Origin: Gemmatimonadetes bacterium 2013_60CM_65_52
GTDB lineage: Bacteria; Gemmatimonadota; Gemmatimonadetes; Gemmatimonadales; Gemmatimonadaceae
Length of the DNA: 64,000 bases
Reading direction: 5' to 3'
Assembly (NCBI GenBank): GCA_002215645.1
Contig: NGFI01000006.1
Coordinates: forward strand, 1 to 64,000
Part shown: positions 54,776 through 63,476 of the stretch, piece by piece
Layout: each line of letters starts with the position of its first letter
Numbering within the stretch: position 1 is the first letter of the stretch
Made by a program: the position numbers and the translations under genes
Notes under the pieces: generated by a model
What the model saw: only the letters and a program-made list of their open reading frames with translations
Database searches by the model: none
Told to the model about the DNA's origin: nothing

Positions 54776-55216
54776 TCAGGGCAGCGCCCTCACCCCGGTG
54801 ACGAAGTACTCGGTCTCCCCAAAGCACCTGGACGGAAGGCCGGGATGCTGCTCATACGTGATCGAGACACGGGAGCCCATGAGCCGGTTGAGCACCACGG
54901 CCACGCTGTCGTCACGGACGCTAAAGAGAAATTTCTCCTGCGCCGCGCCTGGCATGTTGACCTGGGCCAGCTCGCCTTCCCACGTCTTACAGAGCCAGCC
55001 CTTCTGCGAAAACTTCTGAATGAACCCTGCCCGGTTGCCCTTGGAATAGGACCAGTGCAGCGCCGCGGCACTCCAGGTCGCGAAGGCCAGCAAGGGAAAC
55101 ACGAAGACGATGGCGAACACCACGTAGGGCCACTTGCGACGACGCCTTGGCGTCTGCGTCGAGTGCGGTACCGATGTGTCGTGCGCCCGCTCTTGTTCGA
55201 TGCCGTCGTTATCCAT
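54776..55216 (-). CDS. Conserved small membrane protein of unknown function
   Basis: A 146-residue protein: charged N-terminus, one membrane helix ([20 protein letters not shown]), then an extracytoplasmic domain with [50 protein letters not shown] and [10 protein letters not shown]. Phrases such as [24 protein letters not shown] recur in proteins of unknown function in Bacteroidota and relatives (from memory). Divergent to ispG. Confidence 0.8.
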   Translation of the reverse strand: MDNDGIEQERAHDTSVPHSTQTPRRRRKWPYVVFAIVFVFPLLAFATWSAAALHWSYSKGNRAGFIQKFSQKGWLCKTWEGELAQVNMPGAAQEKFLFSVRDDSVAVVLNRLMGSRVSITYEQHPGLPSRCFGETEYFVTGVRALP

Positions 55217-55326
55217 CCGTTCGCCCTCCGTTCGTGCAGCGTCTGAGGAATCAAAGTTATCGGCCGCTGTCTGTCCGCGCAGGATGCCTTTTCCTGGGTA
55301 GATTGCAGGACCCTCGCCGAGATCCC

Positions 55327-56559
55327 GTGTCCTTCGCTCCGCGCCGCAAGACCGTCACCGCCGTCGTCGGATCCGTACCCATCGGTTCGGAGCATCCAGT
55401 CGTCGTGCAGTCGATGACCAACACGGACACGGCCGATGCGCGCGCGACTGCGGAGCAGGTGACCGCGCTGGCCGCGGCCGGGTCGCAGCTCGTCCGCATT
55501 ACGGTGAACAACGAGGAGGCGGCCGCGGCCGTGCCGGAGATCGCCCAGCGGCTCGCCGATCTCGGCACGCAGGTGCCACTTGTCGGCGATTTCCACTATA
55601 ACGGGCACCTGTTGCTGGCGAAATATCCGGAGTCCGCAAGCGCGCTCGACAAGTACCGTATCAATCCCGGTAATGTGGGCAGCAAGCGCCGCGATGAGAA
55701 TTTTCGCACCATCGTCCGGCACGCCATCGAGTACGGCAAACCCGTGCGCATCGGCGTGAATTGGGGCTCGCTCGATCAGGATTTGCTGACCGAGATGATG
55801 GACGAGAACGCGCGCGCCGCGGCACCGCGTGACGCAAAGGACGTCTACATCGAAGCCATGCTCGCGTCCGCACTCCGCTCCGCTGAGCTCGCGGAGGATG
55901 TGGGGCTCGGGCACGACCGGATTCTCATTTCGGCAAAGGTGTCGCATGTGCCGGACCTCGTTGAGGTCTACGGCCGCCTCGCGGGGCGATGCGACTATCC
56001 GCTGCACCTCGGCCTCACCGAGGCGGGTTTGGGAATGAAAGGGCAGGTGGGCAGCGCTGCCGCGCTTTCCATTCTTCTCGCGCGCGGCATCGGCGATACC
56101 ATCCGCGTCTCGCTTACGCCGAAGCCGGGCGGCGATCGCGCAGACGAGGTGCTCGTCGCGCAGCAGATCCTGCAATCCCTTGGCCTTCGCAGCTTCGCGC
56201 CGCAGGTGACGGCATGCCCCGGATGCGGCCGCACCACCTCGACGTTCTTCCAGCAGATGGCTGAAGACATTCAGACGTATCTGCGGGAGCAGATGCCGGT
56301 GTGGCGCACCGCGCGCCCAGGCGTCGAGCACATGACCGTGGCGGTCATGGGTTGCGTGGTGAATGGTCCCGGCGAATCGAAGCACGCGAGCCTGGGGATC
56401 TCACTGCCAGGTACGTTCGAGGAGCCGAAGGCTCCAGTGTACATGGATGGGAAGCTGCTGACGACGCTGAAGGGCAACCGCATCGTCGAGGAGTTTCTCG
56501 TGATTCTCGAGGATTACGTGGCGCGCACGTATCCGGCGCGCGAGCTCACGGCGGTCTAG
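55327..56559 (+). CDS. ispG: 4-hydroxy-3-methylbut-2-en-1-yl diphosphate synthase
   Basis: [4Fe-4S] enzyme of the MEP isoprenoid pathway that reduces and opens MEcPP. The 410-residue protein has [52 protein letters not shown], and the cluster cysteines in TACPGCGRT and the late [14 protein letters not shown]. The start is GTG 55327; a longer frame upstream runs over the divergent gene and is not credible. Ferredoxin- or flavodoxin-dependent. Confidence 0.95.
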   Translation: MSFAPRRKTVTAVVGSVPIGSEHPVVVQSMTNTDTADARATAEQVTALAAAGSQLVRITVNNEEAAAAVPEIAQRLADLGTQVPLVGDFHYNGHLLLAKYPESASALDKYRINPGNVGSKRRDENFRTIVRHAIEYGKPVRIGVNWGSLDQDLLTEMMDENARAAAPRDAKDVYIEAMLASALRSAELAEDVGLGHDRILISAKVSHVPDLVEVYGRLAGRCDYPLHLGLTEAGLGMKGQVGSAAALSILLARGIGDTIRVSLTPKPGGDRADEVLVAQQILQSLGLRSFAPQVTACPGCGRTTSTFFQQMAEDIQTYLREQMPVWRTARPGVEHMTVAVMGCVVNGPGESKHASLGISLPGTFEEPKAPVYMDGKLLTTLKGNRIVEEFLVILEDYVARTYPARELTAV

Positions 56560-57161
56560 CGCCCGAACCGCTCCAACTGTTCGGCCACGTCGCGAAATTC
56601 GTCCATGATGGGCGCCTTGAATCCCACCTCGCGTAGACGGTCGTGAACGCGCCGATACCAGCGAACCGTCCCGAGGCGCCCCACCGCAAAGCGCGACCAC
56701 ACCGTATCCGGGTCCAGCGTTCGAGTGAGATCCGCGATGATGGATGAGCCGCTATGGATCTTGTCTGCCGCGCACACCCAGCGCGCAGGCTCGGACGCGG
56801 CCGCGAGGCGCGCCAGGTAGTCGTCCTTGCGCTCTTCGGCGGAAAGCTCGATGCCCTCCTCGTCCAGCTGGCGATGCGTGACGGCGAGAACCGTGTCGAG
56901 GACCTCGCTGCTGAACTTGTCCGCGATCCGCTGCTCGAGCATGTCGCGAGTAAAGCCATCTCGCACGCAGTCCTCGACGACATCGTGCAGAATTCCCGCG
57001 ATCACGGTGTCCTCGTCCTGATCGTAGCGCGTCAGGATGATGGCGACGTTTGCCGGATGCGTCAGATATGGAAGCCGAGTCCCCTTTCTGACCTGGCGGT
57101 CGTGATGCTTCGCGGCGAACGCGAGAGCATGATTGATTCGGTCTGAGTAGCCTCGAGTCAT
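56556..57161 (-). CDS. HD-domain hydrolase related to RelA/SpoT (p)ppGpp hydrolases
   Basis: A 201-residue protein with the SpoT-type HD fold: [38 protein letters not shown] (HD catalytic pair) and [13 protein letters not shown]. There is no synthetase domain, so it is like small alarmone hydrolases (MESH1-type), although nucleotide specificity is unproved. ATG 57161 (MTRGYSDRI) was chosen. It converges with ispG with a four-base overlap of stops. Confidence 0.85.
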   Translation of the reverse strand: MTRGYSDRINHALAFAAKHHDRQVRKGTRLPYLTHPANVAIILTRYDQDEDTVIAGILHDVVEDCVRDGFTRDMLEQRIADKFSSEVLDTVLAVTHRQLDEEGIELSAEERKDDYLARLAAASEPARWVCAADKIHSGSSIIADLTRTLDPDTVWSRFAVGRLGTVRWYRRVHDRLREVGFKAPIMDEFRDVAEQLERFGR

Positions 57162-57248
57162 CGCGTCAGATGAGACGGAGCGCACGAGCGTGCGGGGGGC
57201 GGAAAGATACTGTGACTGGCTGCGTGCCGCACGAGGCCGAAGGAGAAG

Positions 57249-57686
57249 TCAGCGCGAGATCTGTGCAGCGAGCAGCAGATCGAGTAACGCCAGACCGAGC
57301 CCCTGCATGATGACGGCGAGACCCGCTCCAACCAATCCCAGCCGGCGATCTAACCTCCATCCCATGACGGCCAAACAGGCACCCGCGACCACGTATCCTC
57401 CATCGAGACCGATCGTGAGCCATAACAGACGGTCCAGGCGTGTCGCACTTGCCAGGTCGCGCGGAGCAAGCCTGGCGAGGAGCGTCAGGGCGAGGATCAA
57501 CTCGAGAAGACCCCACGCGAAGCACTGCGCTCCAAAGTGCGTCAACAGGCGGGATGCCCGCCCGGTGACTCTCAGCCATGCAAGGAGTGCAGTCCCTGCG
57601 AGCATGCCCCCCAGGGCCCACAGGATGAGCCGCAGCAGAAAGATGCGCTCGGCGTCTTCCAGAGTATCTGCCCACATGTAGTGCAT
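57249..57686 (-). CDS. Four-helix inner-membrane protein of unknown function
   Basis: A 145-residue protein with four hydrophobic helices (LILWALGGMLAGTALLAWL, FAWGLLELILALTLLARL, GLDGGYVVAGACLAVMG, LVGAGLAVIMQGLGLALLDLL). The pattern matches a small family of unnamed membrane proteins (compare DUF6992-type). A TAGCGT hexamer ends six bases before the ATG. Confidence 0.75.
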   Translation of the reverse strand: MHYMWADTLEDAERIFLLRLILWALGGMLAGTALLAWLRVTGRASRLLTHFGAQCFAWGLLELILALTLLARLAPRDLASATRLDRLLWLTIGLDGGYVVAGACLAVMGWRLDRRLGLVGAGLAVIMQGLGLALLDLLLAAQISR

Positions 57687-57780
57687 GTGCCAACGCTAGC
57701 ATGGCTCGCGGACGAGTCACAGTGAGACGCTCTGTGTTCCCTCTGTCACGGCTGACACGCGGGACGTAGCGTTGAGCCCC

Positions 57781-58395
57781 ATGGCCCCCCCAACCGAGCG
57801 CAATCCGCTGTTTTTTTCCACGCCGGACGAGTTCCGCCGCTGGCTGGCGGCCAATCACGCGCGCGCGGATGAGCTCTGGGTCGGATTCTATCGGCGTGAC
57901 TCCGGCCGGCCTTCCATCACGTGGCCTGAGTCGGTGGATGAGGCGCTATGCGTCGGCTGGATCGACGGAATCCGGAAGTCGCACGACGCGGAGAGCTACA
58001 AGATTCGATTCACGCCGCGGCGAGCCAGAAGCATCTGGAGCCGCGTCAATCTCGAGAAGATTCGTGTCCTCACGGAGCAAGGGAGAATGGAGCCTTCCGG
58101 CATCGCCGCCTACGAGGCACACGATCCTGCGCGAACACAGAAATATTCGTTCGAGCGTGGGACGGTAGTGTTCGACGCCGAGTCGGAGAAGGCCTTTCGC
58201 CGCAACCGACGCGCGTGGGCGTACTTCTCTGCGCAGCCGCCCTACTATCGGCGTGTCGCGACGCACTTTGTCATGAGCGCCGCAAAACCCGAGACGCGGG
58301 CTCGTCGCCTTGCTACACTGATCGCGCATTCCGCGAAGCAAGAACGGTTGCCGCAGACGCAGAGCGCCAGTAAATCACCAAGGACGCAGAAATAG
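57781..58395 (+). CDS. YdeI/OmpD-associated family protein
   Basis: A 204-residue protein. Family landmarks: FFSTPDEFRRWLAANHARADELWVGFYRR, SVDEALCVGWIDGIRKSHDAESYKIRFTPR and SIWSRVNLEKIRVLTEQGRM, then a C-terminal PPYYRRVATHFVMSAAKPETRARRLATLI. Distantly related proteins have been linked to cationic peptide or bacteriocin resistance; activity is unknown. A TTG nine bases upstream is an alternative start. Confidence 0.88.
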   Translation: MAPPTERNPLFFSTPDEFRRWLAANHARADELWVGFYRRDSGRPSITWPESVDEALCVGWIDGIRKSHDAESYKIRFTPRRARSIWSRVNLEKIRVLTEQGRMEPSGIAAYEAHDPARTQKYSFERGTVVFDAESEKAFRRNRRAWAYFSAQPPYYRRVATHFVMSAAKPETRARRLATLIAHSAKQERLPQTQSASKSPRTQK

Positions 58396-58440
58396 CGTCT
58401 TCTGGCTCTAAACTGATGCTAAACTGACCCGAAGATGTCC

Positions 58441-60195
58441 CTATATCTCTGCTTCTGCCATGTCGCGCACGGGAGCGGCCGCCGGTCGAGATGGAGCAAC
58501 TGATGGATCGACGGCGTTCCAGATTACGATCCCTTTCGGGTTCGCTCCGGTATCGCGAATGGCGACCACGAGCTCGTAGAGGTCGGACAGATGGGTCTGG
58601 CCTGCGCGGGCACACACAATCACATCGGGAACGGGGAGCGAAAGCGGGAGCGCCTGACGCACCTGGTCCACCGAGCTGACGAGGACAACGGCGTCGTACC
58701 GTCGCGACAGACGCGCACCATCGCGTTGCAGCAGGCCCGCGAGGTCCTCAAATGATGCCGGCCGCGATCCGCTCGGAACGACGTCGATCGTGCGGTCGCG
58801 CCCGACACGGGCAGACTGCGTTATGTCCGGCCACTCGGCCGAACCGCGAGCGGCGGCGGAGATCCCCTCGCTGGGCCGCAAGTGGAGGACTGCCGCTACG
58901 GCGGATGCAGAAGAGTCCGTGTCGACAACGAGGGTCGCGCGTGCTTCGTCCGCGGCGATGGCGGCGAAGTTGACGGCCACGATTGCGCTCACGGAAGGAT
59001 GGTCGCCGGTGACGGTGAGCATCACCGAGCTCGATCCTGCTGTTGCCACGTTCAGATAGATCAGTTGATGCCCGTCGCCGCCTGAGTCCATGTACGGCGG
59101 TGCCGCACGATCGGCCGCGCGCCGGCGGCGCTCTGCCGTTGCCGCCATTGGGCGCACGATGCCCAGCACGCGCGCTCCGGTGACGTGCTCCACTTCGGCC
59201 GCATCCGCGACGCGCGGCCGACGCATCTCTGCAAAGAGCGCGGAGCCGAATCCAAGAACTGCACCGAAGACGAGCGCCGCGGCGAGAATGGCCGTGGGTG
59301 AAGCACCGACGGCGCTCAGCTCGCGCGCCCGCTCCTCTCGTGCATCGAGCTGTTGAAGCTCGGCACGCTCGCGGCTCAATCGCGACGCAACTCCTGCGGC
59401 GGCAACGATCGCGTCGTCGCGCAGTTTGAGCGTGGCCAACGTATCCGGCGGAGGCTTGGCGGCGACGGTCGCGGATATCGCGGACGGTGCAGGAGCGATC
59501 GCCGCCATCTCCTTTCTCAGCGCCGCACGGTGCGCCTCTGCGAACGCGGCAATGTTGCGACCCAGCTCATTCGCGCGCGCCGTCAACGCCACGAACACGG
59601 GATCGACGCCGCCCACGGCGCTGTAGCTGTCGCGCTCTCGCTCGATCTCCACCAGCGAATCGAGCATCTGCTTGACACGTGGATCTGCCTGCATCGGTGC
59701 GGACTGCGCCAGTGCGCGGTAGGAGCCGAGCAGGGGGGCATTGTCGGCGCGTTCGATGAGCTTGCCGAGCAGGTCGATCTGGCCGGCAAGGGCGTCGCGT
59801 TGTGTGCGAACCGTCGAGGAGAGCTGTGCACCACCGGGCCCCGTATCGGCGGCCGTTGCGGCTGCGGTTGCCGAGACGAGCCGTACGAGATCGACCCGAG
59901 TCCTGGCGAGCGTCGATTCCGCCGCCGCAACCTGCCGCTCCGCTTCCGTCATCGCGGCTACTGTCGACTCGGTGTCGGGGCGAGACGCAGACGGCGGCCG
60001 AAGGGCGGCCGCCGCCTTGCGCGCCTGTTGTGGCACGATGATGAGTGCCAGCAGTGACGTCATGAACGTGACGATGCTGACCGCGGTAATGAACGCGGGC
60101 CGTCGCAGAGCATTTCGTGCGCGCGCCGAGATCCACACAACTGGACCTTGACCAGACTGTTGAGCTCGCCGGCGGACGCGACGGTGCGGCGTCAT
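58441..60195 (-). CDS. Wzz-like chain-length protein with degenerate tyrosine-kinase domain
   Basis: A 584-residue inner-membrane protein. A first helix (AFITAVSIVTFMTSLLALIIV), a long periplasmic coiled coil (about 70-285) and a second helix (TAILAAALVFGAVLGFGSALF) match polysaccharide co-polymerases. The cytosolic part (about 370-584) has a BY-kinase-like fold, but Walker A reads TGDHPSVSAIVAV with no GK[ST]. TLVVDTDSS corresponds to Walker A-prime. No C-terminal tyrosine cluster is seen. It is likely structural rather than catalytic. No glycosyltransferase genes are near. Confidence 0.75.
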   Translation of the reverse strand: MTPHRRVRRRAQQSGQGPVVWISARARNALRRPAFITAVSIVTFMTSLLALIIVPQQARKAAAALRPPSASRPDTESTVAAMTEAERQVAAAESTLARTRVDLVRLVSATAAATAADTGPGGAQLSSTVRTQRDALAGQIDLLGKLIERADNAPLLGSYRALAQSAPMQADPRVKQMLDSLVEIERERDSYSAVGGVDPVFVALTARANELGRNIAAFAEAHRAALRKEMAAIAPAPSAISATVAAKPPPDTLATLKLRDDAIVAAAGVASRLSRERAELQQLDAREERARELSAVGASPTAILAAALVFGAVLGFGSALFAEMRRPRVADAAEVEHVTGARVLGIVRPMAATAERRRRAADRAAPPYMDSGGDGHQLIYLNVATAGSSSVMLTVTGDHPSVSAIVAVNFAAIAADEARATLVVDTDSSASAVAAVLHLRPSEGISAAARGSAEWPDITQSARVGRDRTIDVVPSGSRPASFEDLAGLLQRDGARLSRRYDAVVLVSSVDQVRQALPLSLPVPDVIVCARAGQTHLSDLYELVVAIRDTGANPKGIVIWNAVDPSVAPSRPAAAPVRDMAEAEI

Positions 60196-60344
60196 GCGCC
60201 GGCTACCATCAGCGACGACGGTGAGGTTCTGGGCGATCGTCTCACAGCACTTGGATCCGAAATGACGCCATCAACCTGGAATGTTCGCCTCAGACACGAT
60301 GCACGTCGTACACCAGCGCCGATCGCTTCGGAAGCACCCATGCA

Positions 60345-60381
60345 CGAACGGGGCGGATGCACAGTGCATCCGCCCCGTTCG
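60345..60381 (-). terminator. Perfect 17-bp hairpin after the plastocyanin-like gene
   Basis: CGAACGGGGCGGATGCA, three-base loop, exact complement (60345-60381), 23 bases past the stop at 60404. It lacks a T-run on the minus strand, so it could also protect the 3' end of the message. The rest of the spacer to 60196 shows nothing. Confidence 0.6.
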
Positions 60382-60403
60382 GATTTGTTCGACGCTCGCG
60401 GTG

Positions 60404-60928
60404 TTACTGCACCGTGATGGACCCTTTCATGTTCATTGCCGCGTGTGGCGTGCAGATGAAGTTGTACGTGCCTGCCGGCACCTTTGCGAACGAGACGACG
60501 TAGGGTTCGTTCGGCTGCATCAGCATCGGGCTGGCAAGCTCGCCCATCTTGGCGCCAGGCATGTTGGCATCGAGCTGTGCCTTCGCCGCCGCATCGGTGA
60601 CGTTCTGGAACGTGACGTTGTGTGGGCCGCCCGACACGTTGATGAACTTGACTGCATCGCCTGACTTTATGGTGAGCGAGGCCGGGTCGAACTTATAGCC
60701 GGACGCGTCGCCGATCATTTTGACTTCGTGCGTGGCACCCGTGGCCGGAGCCGCTGCCGCCGCGCTGGCCGCAGGCGTGGTGGCCGCAGGTGCCGGTGTC
60801 GCTGCCGGGGTGGTCGCACTCGGAGCGGCCGCGTTGGCCGCGGCGCTGTCCGTGGCGGCCTTTTTCTCGCCGCCACATGCGCCGAGGACCGCCGCGCTCG
60901 CCAGGAGCGCAATACCGTGGAACCGCAT
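60404..60928 (-). CDS. Plastocyanin-like copper lipoprotein
   Basis: A 174-residue lipoprotein (signal ending AAVLGAC) with an alanine/proline/threonine-rich tether (about 25-75) and a cupredoxin domain (about 78-174). Type 1 copper ligands are visible: histidine in GGPHNVTF, cysteine and histidine in FICTPHAAM, and a methionine in MNM. It probably carries electrons at the outer face of the cell membrane or to an oxidase. GGAGG precedes ATG 60928. Confidence 0.9.
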   Translation of the reverse strand: MRFHGIALLASAAVLGACGGEKKAATDSAAANAAAPSATTPAATPAPAATTPAASAAAAAPATGATHEVKMIGDASGYKFDPASLTIKSGDAVKFINVSGGPHNVTFQNVTDAAAKAQLDANMPGAKMGELASPMLMQPNEPYVVSFAKVPAGTYNFICTPHAAMNMKGSITVQ

Positions 60929-61076
60929 TTTCTCGTGCCTCCAGAACCGTGAACGTGAGTGACGCGCCAAACGGGGCTCCGCGGCGCATTGTGATTTTAT
61001 TCACAAGCGTTGCCCGGCGCAAATACAGGCTGGCCAAGCCGGATGGCCGCCGGCCGTTGCATGGCCTGCGCCGCTG

Positions 61077-61106
61077 TTGACCCGGCCGCCGGGTTCCCGT
61101 TAGGTT
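61077..61106 (+). promoter_or_regulatory. his operon promoter
   Basis: TTGACC (61077-61082), 18-base spacer, TAGGTT (61101-61106). The expected start point falls at or next to the A of the leader-peptide ATG at 61113, six bases past the -10. Confidence 0.6.
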
Positions 61107-61112
61107 CACTCC

Positions 61113-61190
61113 ATGTCTGGATTGCGCCACCGCCACCTGCACCATCACTACGGCCCGTCGGGTCGGGGCGACGCACGCGTGGACGAGTAG
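61113..61190 (+). CDS. hisL: his operon leader peptide
   Basis: A 25-codon frame reading MSGLRHRHLHHHYGPSGRGD and five more residues to TAG. Five of the seven codons 6-12 are histidine (CAC/CAT), the control region where a ribosome stalls when histidyl-tRNA is scarce. It lies directly before two alternative RNA structures and a terminator ahead of hisG. It is unlike proteobacterial leaders, which carry longer His runs, and no ribosome site precedes the ATG, so it is probably translated from the very 5' end. Confidence 0.85.
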   Translation: MSGLRHRHLHHHYGPSGRGDARVDE

Positions 61191-61256
61191 GCGAAAAGCT
61201 TTCCTCAGACACCTGCCGCACCTTCGGCCCGTCGTCCTGACGGGCCGTTTTGTTTT
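61162..61256 (+). promoter_or_regulatory. Transcription attenuator of the his operon
   Basis: Terminator: CGGCCCGTC (61225-61233), five-base loop, GACGGGCCG (61239-61247), then TTTTGTTTT (61248-61256). Antiterminator: GTCGGGGCGACG (61162-61173, within the leader-peptide frame) can pair over 12 bases (two G-U) with CGTCGTCCTGAC (61230-61241), which takes part of both terminator arms. A ribosome finishing the leader would cover the upstream arm and let the terminator form; one stalled at the His codons would leave it free. A copy of CGGCCCGTC at 61151-61159 could also pair with the right terminator arm. Confidence 0.85.
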
Positions 61257-61290
61257 CCACGCTCTCTTTCACGGTCGCGTTCACCGCCAC

Positions 61291-62154
61291 ATGCTTCGTA
61301 TCGCACTTCCCAACAAGGGTCGACTCTCCGAGGACGCCCGCGAGCTCTTCACGGACGCCGGGCTGGAGATTCGCGCCGCGGGCCCTCGCGCGTTGACGGC
61401 GTCGCTCGGCAGCGAATTTCAGGCGCTCTTCGTCCGCGCGCAGGACATTCCGGAGTTTGTGGCCGACGGAGCGGCGGATGCCGGTGTGACCGGATTCGAT
61501 TTGATCCGCGAGTCTGGTCGCGAGCTGGAGGAGTTGGCGGACCTCGAGTTCGGGCGATGTCGTCTCGCCGTGGCCGCACGCGAGGAGAGCGGCATGCGGA
61601 CGTTGGCAGACATGCCACCCGGAACCCGGATCGCTACGGTGTTTCCACGCATCACCAGGCAGTTCTTCGATCGCTGCGGGCTGCGGGTCGAGGTGGTTCC
61701 GGTATCGGGGGCAGCGGAGATCGCGCCACACATCGGGATCGCAGACGTCATCGTGGATCTCGTCTCGACCGGATCCACGTTGCGTGTGAACGGTCTGCTG
61801 GAGCTGACGACCGTGCTCGAATCGAGCAGCCGGCTCGTGACGACAGCAGCGGTGCGTGCCGATTCACGGAAGGCGAAGGCGCTCGAAGAGCTCGTCGGCG
61901 CGCTGGGAAGTGTCCTGGCTGCCCGCGGCAAGCGCTATGTGATGGCCAACGTCCCGCGCAACACGCTCGAGGCTGTGCGCCGCGTCGTTCCTGGTCTCAA
62001 TGGACCAACGGTCATCGACATCATGAACGGCGGCGATCATGTCGCCGTGCACGCGGTTGTGTCCGCGGCCACGATTTACCGGACGATCGCCGATCTCAAG
62101 GCGCTGGGGGCACAGGGAATTCTCGTCACCCGAATCGAGAGGCTGATGGCATGA
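61291..62154 (+). CDS. hisG: ATP phosphoribosyltransferase, long form
   Basis: First step of histidine synthesis, ATP plus PRPP. The 287-residue protein has LRIALPNKGRLSEDARELF, the pentose-phosphate-binding VDLVSTGSTLRVNGL and a C-terminal ACT-like regulatory domain (from about 210, with VPGLNGPTVIDI) that senses histidine. This long form needs no HisZ. Spacing from the attenuator is 34 bases and no clear ribosome site is seen. The stop overlaps hisD (ATGA). Confidence 0.95.
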   Translation: MLRIALPNKGRLSEDARELFTDAGLEIRAAGPRALTASLGSEFQALFVRAQDIPEFVADGAADAGVTGFDLIRESGRELEELADLEFGRCRLAVAAREESGMRTLADMPPGTRIATVFPRITRQFFDRCGLRVEVVPVSGAAEIAPHIGIADVIVDLVSTGSTLRVNGLLELTTVLESSSRLVTTAAVRADSRKAKALEELVGALGSVLAARGKRYVMANVPRNTLEAVRRVVPGLNGPTVIDIMNGGDHVAVHAVVSAATIYRTIADLKALGAQGILVTRIERLMA

Positions 62155-63476
62155 CCGCGCGCGCGAAGACGTCCGTACTCCGTACGTTCGGTGCCTGCGA
62201 GGAATTGTCGTCGATGCAGCGTCGTACGTTGTTCGAGCGAGGCACCTCGAACGACGCCGTCATTCGGGAGCGAACGCGGCAGATCCTCGGAAAGGTTCGG
62301 AGCGGTGGAGACGACGCGCTGCGCACGATGGCGCTTGCGTACGACGGCGTGACGTTGTCGTCGCTCGAGGTGCCGCGCAGCGAGTGCGATGCCGCTCTCG
62401 AGGGACTCGACACCGGACTGCGGCGGGTAATGGAGCGCAGTGCCGCCAACATTCGACGGGTTCATGAGGCGTTTCGGCCCGATCTCCAGGAGGTTGAGAC
62501 GGAGCCCGGGATCCTCGTGGGTCGGCGGCCTGACCCGTTAGGGCGCGTGGGGGTCTACGCGCCCGGAGGCCGTGCGTCCTATCCGAGCAGTGTGCTCATG
62601 GGCGCTATTCCCGCACGCGTGGCCGGTGTCGCGCAGGTGATCCTGTGCTCGCCACCACAACGGGAATCCGGCCGGCCGGCCGATGTCGTGCTCGCGGCGG
62701 CGGCGCTGGCGGAAGTGGATCGTGTGTTTTCGGTCGGCGGGGCGGGCGCCATCGGGGCGATGGCACATGGCACCACGACGATTCCGCGTGTCGATCGGAT
62801 CGTCGGACCTGGCAATGCGTATGTGGCTGAAGCAAAGATTCAGGTCTCGAGCATGGTGGGCATCGATTCGCCCGCTGGCCCCAGCGAGCTGCTCGTGCTC
62901 GCCGATGACTCGTCCAACGCAGACGTCATTGCTCGCGAGCTGTTGGCGCAGGCGGAGCACGACCCACTCGCTGCAGGGGTCGCCGTCACGTCCACTCGCG
63001 CTCATGCGCTCGAAATTCAGCAGGAAATAGAGCGACTTTTACCGCTGCAGCCTCGACGGGACATCAGCGGTGCCGCGCTCGAGGGCCGGGGAGCGGTGTT
63101 GTGGTCAGAGTCGCTGGATGCTCGCATCGAGTTCGCGAACATGTACGCTCCGGAACATCTCCTACTGCTGGGGGAGACGACGGACGTCGTACTCGCGCGG
63201 CTTCGCAATGCAGGCACGGTGTTCGTGGGCGAATTCGCATCGGTGGCCTTTGGCGACTACATGACCGGCGCCAATCACGTGCTCCCGACGGGCGGATTGG
63301 CGCGCGCGTATTCCGGGCTTTCGACGCTGGATTTCGTTCGCTGGACAACCTATCAACGAGTGACGCGGCGGGCAGCAGCGAGGATGTCGCTCGACGTCGC
63401 GGCCTTCGCAGAGGCGGAAGGCCTTGGCGGTCACGCTATGGCTGCGCGCGCATGGGCAGTGGAGAAGGTACCGTGA
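62151..63476 (+). CDS. hisD: Histidinol dehydrogenase
   Basis: Zinc enzyme oxidising histidinol to histidine in two NAD-dependent steps. The 441-residue protein shows VGVYAPGGRASYPSSVLMG, FSVGGAGAIGAMAHGT, VDRIVGPGNAYVAEAK, IDSPAGPSELLVLAD, AQAEHDPLA (catalytic Glu/His area) and DYMTGANHVLPTGGLAR. The ATG at 62151 overlaps hisG; its stop overlaps hisC. Confidence 0.96.
   Translation: MTARAKTSVLRTFGACEELSSMQRRTLFERGTSNDAVIRERTRQILGKVRSGGDDALRTMALAYDGVTLSSLEVPRSECDAALEGLDTGLRRVMERSAANIRRVHEAFRPDLQEVETEPGILVGRRPDPLGRVGVYAPGGRASYPSSVLMGAIPARVAGVAQVILCSPPQRESGRPADVVLAAAALAEVDRVFSVGGAGAIGAMAHGTTTIPRVDRIVGPGNAYVAEAKIQVSSMVGIDSPAGPSELLVLADDSSNADVIARELLAQAEHDPLAAGVAVTSTRAHALEIQQEIERLLPLQPRRDISGAALEGRGAVLWSESLDARIEFANMYAPEHLLLLGETTDVVLARLRNAGTVFVGEFASVAFGDYMTGANHVLPTGGLARAYSGLSTLDFVRWTTYQRVTRRAAARMSLDVAAFAEAEGLGGHAMAARAWAVEKVP

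Noticed and set aside
60345-60381. Hairpin as a terminator for a plus-strand transcript
   Set aside because: No plus-strand gene ends before it, although GATTTGTTC follows on that strand.
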